DNA of 64,000 bases, taken from Channa striata (taxonomy: Eukaryota; Chordata; Actinopteri; Anabantiformes; Channidae). The position numbers were made by a program, and so were the translations under genes. Shown piece by piece: positions 41,744 through 52,618 of the stretch. The number at the start of each line of letters is the position of its first letter. Positions within the stretch are counted from its first letter, which is position 1. Location of the stretch: positions 34,385,051 to 34,449,050 of the forward strand of contig CM065170.1 in the NCBI GenBank assembly GCA_033026295.1, in the 5' to 3' direction. The notes beneath the pieces were generated by a model. It did not search any database and had not been told where the DNA came from. It saw only the letters and a program-made list of their open reading frames with translations.

Positions 41744-44340
41744 CTGAGAGAGAAAATTTCAATTTAATTAACACATTTTATTGACAAAACTAAAAAACGG
41801 CAAATCTGAAAAAACATTATTTTCAATTAGCAAAGAAATCTCTTACGACAAGACGATTGAATGACTTACAGCTCAACTGAAAGGTGAATAACACACTCAC
41901 ACATCTATGTAAACATGGCTTTATGAGCACATTACTGTACACAAAGATGCCAAAAAAAGTTGCTGAGGCAGAAAGAGAAAATTATTTCCAGAGATGCAAG
42001 TTTGACAAGGGACAGGAACACAAATTAAAAATGCATACTCATGATTATGGCACGGCGGTTGACCCAGGAGGCCAGGAAAGAGGATTCTCCCATCAAAGGG
42101 ACTCTTTGACCTGCAAAAAAGTCACAACACTACATAAACCCCGATGTGTAGTAGATCAGGACTCAGGTTTGCACCTGAACCTTGCAGATCTGTGGACAAT
42201 CACTGAGCCGTGAAACTCAAGTCTAAATTATTTTTATTGCCAGCTTTAATGAAACAAATGTGCATATCTACTTGGTGTCCTGCACAATGAAGGAACTGAA
42301 ACCAAATGAACAGAAAAATCATTACCAATAGCTACCGAATTCCACTAACTGTTGTTAAATGATGCCAATACTTTATGTAAAAACGTTCATTAATCTGAAC
42401 CTGAGAGCTGCTGGAAGCTGTGGTGGGTTCGCTCTGAAACCGCACGAATAAACTTGGACAGTTTAACGAACGTTGCTGAGTGTTTGATTTGCTCTGGACA
42501 CACCTGCCTGGACAGGTGAAGCAGGTTGAACCCGCGCCGATAACATTAAATCTGAGTAGTTGTATATGAATATTTTCTCCAGTATTTCTTTTGCAAAATC
42601 AGTAGTTGTCACCATATTTGTGTCAATCATGTAGACATCCAGCACACACGCACAGAGCTTCTGTATCAGACGGAGTGCAGGACAGTCTGCCAGTCCGGAT
42701 GGCCTCAGCTGATCAGGAGCTGACTGGACATTTGTGAGTGTCCGATCATCACTAATTAATCGCTGATTAATCACGTAAATTCAGCCTGTTCCATCGCGGC
42801 GGTGAGACATACGTCCGGTCCAAGCCAGCGGTCCAGGGTCACTGCTCGCAGCACATTCGACACTCTCGTGACCTCGTTTAATCACGTTAATTTGGCTCGA
42901 ATGAACTTGCTAGCGTTAGCTCCAAGCAGCGCCGCAAGCTAAACCTGGCAACAACTGTTGCTAGCCTACACGGCAGCTAACGACACAGGCTCTTCAATTA
43001 GAAGCCAAGCGGCCGGTTGCACATTCATAGCGGATAACGGAAGCTAGCCGGCTAGCGTTAGCCGAGGCCAGCTGTCAGGCCGGGGAAGTTGACAGGCTCG
43101 GCTAATGCTAAGGTTAGCGCAGCTAATCAAAGCGCAATTAAGCGAACAAACGGCGGGTCCGAACCAACCGCCTCGTCTGTCGTGACGCACCTTGAGACTG
43201 ACTTGCCCTGTATTCACTTCCTCATCCGCGGGGCCGGTGACAGGAGCCCCGGGCCCTGCGGACAGCCGCTGGAGGAAGCAGAAGTTTGGCAGTCCGCTCC
43301 CAACTTCACTCGAGTCCTGCTGGGCCACGGCGACGAGGCCCGACGGCTGTCAGGTCGGCCCGCCGGATCCTCCCGGGCGGAAGAAGGACGATGTTGCGCT
43401 TTCCCGAAAAGCGAGTCCCCGCGTCTGCGAGGAAGCGAAAAAAGCCAGTTCACCGGAGGGAGCTCATTGTGCTGCACTTTACACCCTGCGTGTCGGTGGC
43501 TCCGCTCGCTGCTGCCCGGAGCTGCGTGAAGCTGGCGGGCGGCGGACACACGGACACGGAAGTGAAGGATCTGCGCTGACAAAATAAAACGCCTCGCTGC
43601 GAATCGCCCGCAGTCACCGAAAAGTGGCACGTTTTGTGACAGTTACGAACCGGAAACGCTGGTTTTCATTCCCGCGCACTTGACAGGCCCTAACCTCCAA
43701 CCTCATCGCAAGAGTCCAACAAAAACACTGGTGACGTCAGAGTCTGCTGGTTTCCGCGATCACGATTGAAACCTGTCAAGAATGATGTAGGTCGAATGTT
43801 GGGTCACTGCTGCATCTTGTGTGTGAAACATTTCTCCTTAGTGCAAATAAAAATGTCTGACTGTAACCAGCTGTCAAATATGTTCATTGACATGTCTTCT
43901 GAAACATTTTTTACATTTGAATGTTACATTTTCAGAATAGCTTAATGGTTGTTCGCATAGGCAATAACATTACCATAGCAATTATAGTGTAATCTTATTA
44001 AACCTATATAACCTGTTTAAAGTTGGTCTTTTTTATTAAACCCTATTTGTGGATTCCCAAACGAGAGGGACCATGCGCTGTAGCCTTGCAAATATCACAT
44101 TTTCCCTTTAGGTGGAAAGGAAATTATGAATCATAAAAATTCAGCAACACTGTGTGTGCGTGTGTCAGTTATTTTTAATTGTATCATACAGGACATTTGT
44201 GGCATGAAAGCAATTTTGTAGAATGATTACTTACGTGTCAAACAGCATTATTTCATTTTACATGTCGGACAAACTCTAATTTCACTCGAGGACGGCTTTT
44301 ATTTTTCAACAAAAGTTGATTTTACTTTGAAGGAATTGAT
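41744..44340 (-). promoter_or_regulatory. map3k2: MAP3K2 upstream region with CpG-rich promoter
   Basis: The interval should contain the first MAP3K2 coding exon and 5' UTR. From about 42780 to 43620 the sequence is GC- and CpG-rich. A plausible minus-strand donor (TCTCAAG|GTGCGTC) is at about 43190, which could end a 5' exon. The overlapping ORFs in several frames here reflect GC-rich composition. From about 43780 to 44330 the sequence is AT-rich and featureless. Confidence 0.5.
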
Positions 44341-44445
44341 CGCGTCATTGCCGGTTTATGTCGATTTCTCACAACACCAAGCTAGCGGTGAAAGCTAACG
44401 CTGCATCTATTGTCAGTGTGTTTTCATAACTCACAGAGACGAAAT
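44341..44445 (+). promoter_or_regulatory. sumo1: SUMO1 5' UTR/promoter
   Basis: The 100 bases before the ATG pass from AT-rich into mixed sequence. CpG density rises through the first intron (44458-44765). The transcription start is probably within 150 bases of the ATG; no TATA box is apparent. Confidence 0.4.
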
Positions 44446-46249
44446 ATGTCAGATACGGTAAGTCAGAGGCCGAAAACGTTTTCAGTTGATTATCATCTGC
44501 GTGACTGTGGCAGTGTCGGCGGCTTTGGCGGCTTCTGCCTCGGATGTGCTCATCGAACATGCTAGCTGTTAGCCCGTGTAGCTTCGGGCCCACAGCCTCT
44601 GATTTCTGCTCGTTTTCAAAGTTCTGCTCTGAACCGTCGAGACACACCAGCGATGTGGAGCTGAAGCCGTCGCGTATGAGCGTCGGTGTCCCGGCGTTTC
44701 CGGGGTGTTCGCAGCGCTGTGATGTGTCTGCTGCTGAAGTAGTTTGTGTGTTTGCTGGTTTTTAGGAGACAAAACCTTCCAGCCAAGACGGGGGCGATAA
44801 GAAGGATGGAGAGTACATCAAACTAAAAGTGATCGGGCAGGTGTGTATGAACGATATTAATACAGCTGCTGCTGTTGGATCAAAGTTTCTTTGGCACCAC
44901 AAAGTCAATGTCTTCAAGAAAGGATCATAAATAGTGGAAGAGCAGCTTATACCGAATATGTAAGTGATGGTGTGAGGGATCAGTTGTGTGTGTACATTCA
45001 GAATACATTTACATGGTTAAAAATTAAATTCAGAGGGAGAAGTGTTTATTTGGCTCCTTTAATTCATCCCTTCACCAAAAGGTCCAAGGATTTATTTGTT
45101 TAGGTGTGTTATGAAACTGATTTATGGAATGCCAAGGCCCATCATAACCAGCTCTGTCTGATCTTTCTACTGATAAAATAACCAACAATAATAATCGTAA
45201 ATGCCAAACAGCATAGGGCTGGTCTAATAATTTATTTTAACAGGCATGTTTAGTAATAATTACAAAAAAATGGAAACAGGATTATAGTTTTACAAGTACG
45301 TTTGAATGTGTGTGTTGCTATAATAATATGAACAGAGCATTTAAATTACACTTTAATTACTAATAATTGGTTTCTAGTTTGCTGTACACAGTTGCCAGAA
45401 TGTATTAACATGCAGACGAGCTAATAAAGGCTACAAAAGAATTCATAAGGAATGACATTAATCCAGGACTTTTCAACTGATTATGAGAATCCAGCCATTT
45501 GGAAAAGAGAGAAACGAGCCATTGCTTTCACTGACCCACCGGGAGGAACTGAGGCCGCACAAAAACATGTGCTTTAGTTTTACTCACATTCTCCTTGCTG
45601 TTTCCTGTTCCTGCATTAGAGAATCTGTTTCATAATTACGATGCTGTGGCCTCATTTCTTCACAGTGCCGTCATTACTTTCTATTTCCATCCACAGGACA
45701 GCAGTGAAATCCACTTTAAGGTGAAAATGACGACACATCTAAAGAAGCTGAAGGAGTCGTACAGCCAGAGACAGGTAGAAGGAAACAAATGTTCCCGGGG
45801 ACTGAGAGACAAAGCCAGAACAGTCTAAACCTTCCTCTTTAAATGCATTTTCAATTTGAGGATTTCCACATGTTGAGCTTTGATTTGAATCAATTTGTGT
45901 TTCTATCAGGGCGTCCCAGCGAGCACATTAAGGTTTCTGTTTGAAGGACAGAGGATCGCAGACAACCAAACTCCCAAAGAGGTAAACTTCAGCTTCCATT
46001 TGTGTGTCGTTCACTCCAAAGTTTCCCGTGTTTCTTCAGAGGGAGATTTTTGGTACATTTAACCTCTTGAAAGTCTAGGCTTTGTAAATTTGCAGTTGTC
46101 TTTGTTGCAGCATTTCTTCTACTGCAGATTTGTCGTTTTCTAATTGACTCTAAAAGGTTGTCTCTTGTTGTTTGTCTCAGCTGGGCATGGAGGATGAGGA
46201 TGTCATTGAGGTGTATCAAGAACAGACTGGTGGATTTTGGAACGATTAA
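44446..46249 (+). CDS. sumo1: Small ubiquitin-related modifier 1
   Basis: Ubiquitin-like protein conjugated to Lys residues of target proteins. Five exons: 44446-44457, 44766-44840, 45697-45774, 45910-45981 and 46181-46249, all starting and ending in phase 0, giving 101 residues (human SUMO1 is 101). The flexible N-terminus MSDTETKPSSQDGGDKKDGE is followed by the beta-grasp fold. [40 protein letters not shown] and DEDVIEVYQEQTGG are typical of SUMO1 rather than SUMO2/3. The diglycine is at 96-97 and the SENP-removed tail is FWND instead of the human HSTV. Intron positions match the vertebrate gene as I remember it. No breaks. Confidence 0.98.
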
Positions 46250-48345
46250 ACCTCCTGCATTTTAAAAATGTTTTTTTTTCCGTATTATTTTGTATTTTAT
46301 TTTCTATGTATGTACGTATTTTTTGTTGAGTTCCAAACCATCTGGATCAAAAGCGACTCTATCAGGGCTTCCATGTGTGAGACAGAGTGAGGTAAGGATG
46401 AGGAGGTCGGAGTGCGTTACGCAGACGAGCATCGCGTTCGTTTTATGCTGCTTGTTTGGGCCACCAGCAGGAGCAAGAAAGCCACTGCATTCAAGGAATA
46501 GTTCATCCAAAGCTGCTGTCAGTATCTTCTCTCAGTGCACAGTGAAAGTTGTTCTGCTCCACTTGTCACAGCAGTAGAAGACATGTTGCTGATTTTATGG
46601 CCCTGTGAACAAATTTGTTTATGAATAGCGTGTTTTCAATAATATGAGATTTTATCGACCAAAAGTTGTTAAGAGACCAGATTCCCTTCTTTCATCCTGC
46701 AGGAGTTTCAATGAGATTATGATCCACCTGATCGGAGGAGCTGGACTTTGGCCTGCTTGGTTCTCTTAAAGCGGAGTAATGTTTGGAAGTGTAGGATACA
46801 GTGACCCACAAGTCTGAACCCGAGTGTGACGGAACACGCTGCTGATGAGCCGTTTAAACTAGACATTTCAGAACAGTGGGAACACAACTATGTTTCCTAA
46901 GGGAACCTGGCTGCAGATAAAGGTGGGGGACTGCCAGCATTGGCAGGAAGCTGTAGATATTAGTCAGAAGATGCTAGTTTTGGTAGAAGTTAGACTTTGA
47001 GATGGAGGTGGTTGAGGGAAAGCCGCAGGTCAAAGCGATGAGCCTCTGAAACATTCCACAAAAACCAACGTCTGGTCGAGGTTAAAAGTCTTGATCTGTG
47101 AGGGACTTGCAAATGTGATGTGACAGACACTTTTGGATGAACGATTCCTTTCCTTCAGTTTATGGCAGGCTGAGATTTAAAAGATAAGGCTGGTGACTTT
47201 CTTTATTTCAGTTATTGTCCCAGAAAACCATAAAAACCAACAAACTGTCAAGTCACTGCAGCATCTGAATCCGGAACCAGGTTTATCATCTTCCACTGCA
47301 AACAAAAAAGCCGCAGGTGAGCCACAGCGCTGCACTCAGTGACACGTTTCTTCGACGTCAACTGTGAACAGTCTGAAATGAGTTTCCCCAAGAGTCAAGT
47401 CGACAATGGTGGTAGTTTTGTAGCTTCTATTTAAAAAAAAAAAAAAAAACCCAGCTCGTGTTTTTTATGAGCAGTAACAAAGTGCAGCGCTGTGACTCAC
47501 ACTGGTCTTATCTTTTAATAACCATCATTGTTTTGCTGCTTCTTTGGACAGAAAGTTGAGCAATGCGTTTCCTGTTCTGACTGATATTAGTTTGTCGGCA
47601 AGGCCGTTGGCGTGTCGTCAGTCAGGACGTGCGGCAGGTAGACGGCTCGCTGTAAAGAGCTGGGTTCTTCTCTTCCACGCTCATGATGAATTGTTGACCT
47701 TCTGTTTCTGTTGATGTGAATCATTTACTGCCTCTGTTTGAAGATCTGCCTCATCGAGACATTGTTTAACAATCCTGATGTGATGATTTGAAACCTTTTA
47801 AAAACGATAACCGTGCTTGTATATGTTGTTCTTACTATTACTGTGTGTTTGAATGATGGCATCTGTATCTCCAGTGTTCGTTCTCTCTGCTGGAGCTTTG
47901 ATTCTCTGCAGCGACGTGTTTTTGGAAAGAATCTCCTACAGTGTCAAGTTCCTCGAGAAACTTCCGGACTGTTCAGTTGTGAGGAGGTGAAGGATGTGCA
48001 AACCCACGGTGGTGGTTTCAGTGTTCAGAGGAAGCTGCAGCTCTGTGGCCGCCTTCAGTGTCACAGCTTCAGCAGAACAATCTGTTCTGAATGACCCGGA
48101 TAACAAAGAGGTCATCGTACAGATGTGTCTGTGCTTTCACACGCGTGTTCCACTGTCTTTTAAAGTGCAACCTTCCCTCGACTGGCTTTTCTGAGTCCGT
48201 CTGAACTTCACCGCCCCCTACAGGCAGGAAGGGCTGCGACATGAGAGCTGAAGGGACTGTTCATCACTAGAGGAACATTGATGCAGATGGTTTGAAATTC
48301 TGGAGATGAGCTTTTTGCTTTTTTTTTGAATAAAATATTTAAGAA
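46250..48345 (+). other. sumo1: Probable SUMO1 3' UTR and flanking sequence
   Basis: No coding exon is seen. The first clear plus-strand AATAAA after the stop is at about 48329 (TTTGAATAAAATATTT), which would give a 3' UTR of about 2.1 kb. An uninterrupted A run lies at about 47431-47449. Short ORFs in the interval have no family resemblance. Confidence 0.45.
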
Positions 48346-49020
48346 AAGAACTTTTGTACTTTGTGCGTTTTACTATGATCGAAGTTCTTCTCCTCCAGCA
48401 GCAGCGGCTGCAGTTTGACTCGGCACGCTTTGCGAACTTCCTGATCCGTCTCAACAAGTAGATTGTGAAACCTTTTCCAGCTGTTCCATCTGCCTCAGGT
48501 GGACTCAGTCAAGTTCTAGACTCATCTCCCAGCATAAATAGAGCAAAAAGCAGGAACCTGATATCAATTAGCAGCCACAGCAAATAGTCTGAATACTTTA
48601 GTAAAGGACAGACCTCAGTTTTTGGGTTTTATTACGTGTTCATGTTGTTTGAGATTAAGTGCATCTTATTAATCATAATCTTTTTGAATGTAAACAGTGG
48701 CAGGACTTATTCAGCATCAAATGTTTTGGTAGTTCAGTGTGGTCTGTTTCCCTCCGTCTCTGTCGGGGACTGAACATCTTTGGTTTGAACTTGGTATGAA
48801 ACTGACAACACCCTTATTAAGCCTTCAGAAATGTCTACTGCACAAGAATTAACGAGACTGTCATTTCTACGTCAGAACACTATATTTGATATTCGGTTTA
48901 CATCTCTGACTTCCACAGAAATACACACGACACTCTTCACGCATCACAACAAAGTTCAGTCTGTTCTCAACATCTGTGCAGCAGCCGGACGCTCTGCATC
49001 ACTATCAGTTTGTTCCCTGA
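48346..49020 (-). other. Probable claudin-34 3' UTR
   Basis: Lies between the likely SUMO1 poly(A) site and the claudin-34 stop. The minus strand has AATAAA at 48628-48633, which would give a 3' UTR of about 400 bases. Nothing else is recognisable. Confidence 0.45.
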
Positions 49021-49785
49021 TCACAGGTGTTCGTGCGACTCAAACGCTTGGTTTTCCGCCCCCCTGCAGCCTGATAACCCCCCCTGACCATTAGCCACAG
49101 GTGGTGCAGGCAGTGACTGCAGCTTGAGCAGGATCTGGGGTCGTGACCTTGCCGGCAGACTGTACGTGCAGAAAATAATCCCAGAGACAATCATCAGGAC
49201 TGTTCCCACCATCCCCACCCCGATGCCGCTCCCCACCTGCTGAGACTCGGGGGCTGGGGGCATTTTAAAGTCAGGGGGGAACCGGATGGTCTGGTTGGTC
49301 ACCACAGAGTTCAGGTTCCACAGCAGAGGGACGAGAGACATGACGGCGGCCAACAGACACAGCGCCCCAGTGGTGAGGAAGCTCATCAGCAAGTTCCTCT
49401 CCAGCCCGAAGTAGACGTTCCTGAGGCTGTACAGCCCCCCAGCATTTCCACAGCCCCCCACCACTAGAGACAGGAGCATGAGAACCTGAGCGGCCACAAT
49501 GTCCGGTGGCGTGAAGGCCTCTGTCAGGCTCAAGTAGCTGCAGTGCATCACCTTGAAGCCCGGACTCACCAGGGTGTGGCTGTTGAAGCAGACCCTCCAG
49601 ATGCCCACCCAGGCCACACCTGAGCTGATCACCTGCCTGTCAGACACCACCCACACCCGCCACTCGATCAGTCCCTGGGCCACGGCGGTGAGAGTCCAGC
49701 CCACGCAGCTGATCCAGAGGGCCGCAAGCTGTGCGTGGGCCGTGTGAGCGAGGTATGTCCTGGTCCCACCCAGACTGGGCCCCAT
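49021..49785 (-). CDS. cldn34: Claudin-34-like protein
   Basis: Tetraspan membrane protein of the claudin group, 254 residues in one coding exon. Human CLDN34 is also short and intron-poor; its function is little known. The start MGPSLGGTRTY at 49785 is the first ATG that leads directly into the claudin-like first membrane segment; the longer frame to 49974 passes through a splice acceptor (CCCGCAG at about 49947). Features: AALWISCVGWTLTAVAQGLIEW as the first membrane segment, an extracellular loop with the GIWRVC...C pattern (the claudin W and two Cys), three further hydrophobic segments, and FPPDFKMP before the last one, as in CLDN34. The tail is polar and lacks an obvious PDZ ligand (it ends ESHEHL). 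A non-coding exon probably ends at 50109 (CTCAG|GTAAGG). Its position beside SHROOM2 matches human Xp22.2. Confidence 0.85.
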   Translation of the reverse strand: MGPSLGGTRTYLAHTAHAQLAALWISCVGWTLTAVAQGLIEWRVWVVSDRQVISSGVAWVGIWRVCFNSHTLVSPGFKVMHCSYLSLTEAFTPPDIVAAQVLMLLSLVVGGCGNAGGLYSLRNVYFGLERNLLMSFLTTGALCLLAAVMSLVPLLWNLNSVVTNQTIRFPPDFKMPPAPESQQVGSGIGVGMVGTVLMIVSGIIFCTYSLPARSRPQILLKLQSLPAPPVANGQGGLSGCRGAENQAFESHEHL

Positions 49786-50108
49786 CAGGAGCTCGGAGCA
49801 GCTGGAACTCGTCTTGTTTGCTCCGTCTGCCCTGCAGCTCGCTCTGTTGTCACCTGGGTTACCTGCTCTCCACCCCCTCCTGAGAGCACAGACACTCCGC
49901 ACAGGTGTTACAAACAAACCACCACCAGAACACTGGGTCCCTGGACCTGCGGGACAAAACGTGAAGCAGAGCAAACAAGGCTTATTGTGATTCTACAGTC
50001 CAAGGTGAATTCAGGATTTTAAAAGTTCCGTCTGAAGATGGAGAAATGTTAATTGAGAAAAGCAAACCGCATTTTAAAAAATGAAGAAACTGATCTCACA
50101 TGCCTTAC

Positions 50109-50180
50109 CTGAGTGTCGTCGTTCGATTCCTGCTCACACTGACAGAGCACAACCAGACTGAGAACGTGAAGCTCAGCACT
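50109..50180 (-). other. Probable claudin-34 5' non-coding exon
   Basis: A minus-strand donor CTCAG|GTAAGG at 50109/50108 pairs with the acceptor at 49947/49946. The 5' limit is a guess. Confidence 0.4.
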
Positions 50181-52618
50181 TCCTCATCACGATCCCAGTC
50201 ACCTGGAAACGGTTTCCCGTCATGTCTGCGAGCTGTCAATGATTGACAGCGTGCAGCCTGGATGGAGGCGCTTTATTGTTACCGTCACTGAGCTTTTATG
50301 GGTTTGTGTATCGGGTGTTAACAGTCCCGGATCCCCGACGTCACTTTGGGTGTAAAACCGGTGAGTTTGGACCTTCATCGAGTTTGAACCTGCACTGTTT
50401 ACAATAAAACAGGCAAAAGGTCGTTGATGTGTCGATTTCTGTTTCATCCACGGCTGTTTCTGTGTCTGGTGTTAGAGCTTGTGTAGTTTGTTCTTAGTCA
50501 TTTCATTCATTTTGTGTCTGTCGGTGGTCATGGCCACGCTGCTCAGGAATCCTTCCAGCGGTTTGCCATAAACCAAACACAGGATCCTGATGGTTTGTGC
50601 GACAGGAACAGGAAGTTCTCCGATGGTTTGCACGAGGCTGTAAAAGCGTGACGTGCTGTGTTGTGCAACAGATAAAGATTTGTCGTTAAGGGTCGTAAAG
50701 ACGAGGAACTGAAGGTCAGTAGCTCACGTGATGAGAGGAAACTGAAATGTGCTTCATCACAAATATTTCTTCACATCCCAACTTCATCTCCTCCTGTCGC
50801 CCTCGTTTGCTCTGTGCTGGTCTGGGGTCAGACCTGCCATCGACCCGTCTCTGCCCAACCAAAGTTCCTAACAGGAACTACTGTCTGTGGGAGTGTTTCA
50901 AAGGTCTCAACAGGGATCAAGTCTGTGTAAAGTCAAGACTGTCAATTAAATCAATGTCATCAGCTTCAGCTTCTTACGTCTAATTAAGGCAGAAACGACA
51001 GAAACAGCAGCAAAGACTCAAACTATTCACGCATTTTGAGACTCCATCAAGTCTGTAAACACGTTCGGTTTTTGTCCTAGTTTCTACCACATTTCACCCA
51101 CATTTGAACTTTAATGTGTGAAAAATATTTTTATTACTCATTTAAAATCAGATCTGTTTCACTCAGAAACCACGAGCAGAGACGCAATAAAATTAAAAAA
51201 AAAAAAAAAAAAAACACTTCAACACTGACGTGAAAATGACTCCAGCAGGTTGTGGAAAGTCCTTTACAGCACAAAACGCTGATTTCTTGGAAACACTTTG
51301 ACACGTTGCTGCTCTGATTTTGCTTTGAAGGGCGACTTTATTAACAGTATTAAACTCTGTTCTCCCCTTTATGTGTGTAAATACGGCTCCGGACGACATC
51401 ATCCAGAGGAGTTTCAGTTTAGACGACGTCATCTGAAGTTCAATCAAACCTACATTTGCCGTTGTGTGAGCAACCAGATGATATCATCTAAACTGGGAAA
51501 TTCCTCCGGATGACGTCATCCAAATACTTCAGCTCAGAGAAGGAGAGATTGTTAACATCCGTGAATTCACCCTTTAACAAAACATATTTATGCAACTTCA
51601 TAAAACTGTTGCTATGCAGGCTTTTTCTGTAAGTGATAAAATAATGTGATGACCTCGTCAGTTTGATCATTTTATTGCTCCGCTGCTGAGGAAACAGCGG
51701 CTGCACACACACACACACACACACACACACGGGTGAAGGCTACATTAGGCACATCTTCATGTCAATGTACGGAGCTTTAAACTCAGCAGCTGCACATCAG
51801 TCCAGGCGACATCTGGACGTGAATAAAAACCGGGGTTTCACGTGATTAGAAAAAGCTTGTCATCAGCACTATAAAATTACTTGTAAAGGTTTTTAAATAA
51901 ATGACTAATTAGAAATTGACTAAAAAATTTGTTTAAAGCTTAAAACACTCGTGATTATAATGAATCAAATGAGTAAATACAACATTGGCGTGAGGCTGGA
52001 GAAATACGAAGATCAGACCAGAACATGTCCGGCGTCCATGTTCGGACTGAAGAGTTCTTACTCGCTCTGATCAGTCCTCATGTCCACACAGACGTTAGAG
52101 ACCCCTCCAAAAGAAGCTTCCTCTGTGAGTGTAAGACAACATCCACAGTTTCCACCTGTGCACACGCGTACGAGGACGAGGAAAGGGTCCAATTAACCGG
52201 CAGCTTTTAAAAAACAAAACCGCTTCGCCTACTGTAATTCAACAGGAAACACTCAGAGCGTCTTTTACACTGAAAAACGACGTTCACTTTGAAAAATCCA
52301 CTGGATTTAAAAAGCTTCAAATACTGCTGCCGCTTATGAAAATTCATACTTTCCTAAAACCACGAATCTTCATATTTGCTCCCGACTAACTTTTGAAGAC
52401 ACATCTGAATAACTGAACGTGTCCTTTAACAGAAGATATTTGTTCTGGTCTTTGGGTTCCAGTTTCTAATTTAGTCCCTCAGGGGCACGGGAATCCAACT
52501 GGGATCTTCCTGCTGTGCTTCAGTCCAGCATCAGTCACTCACCAGAAATCAGCGTTTTACTGTTTATCTGAGCAGCAGCCAAAAGCACGACAGGCGTGAA
52601 ACCAGCTCCGCGTCTGGA
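50181..52618. other. Gap between claudin-34 and SHROOM2; SHROOM2 3' UTR
   Basis: No exons are recognisable. It contains an A run of about 20 at 51194-51213 and a (CA)n at 51704-51730. Minus-strand AATAAA signals at about 51668 and 51336 could end SHROOM2 transcripts. The segment 50181-51200 shows nothing I can identify. Confidence 0.5.
51704..51730. repeat. (CA)n microsatellite
   Basis: About thirteen CA units. Confidence 0.95.

Noticed and set aside
43089..43630. Several overlapping ORFs over 90 residues in the MAP3K2 upstream region
   Set aside because: GC-rich sequence is open in several frames at once. None resembles a known protein or has consistent splice partners.
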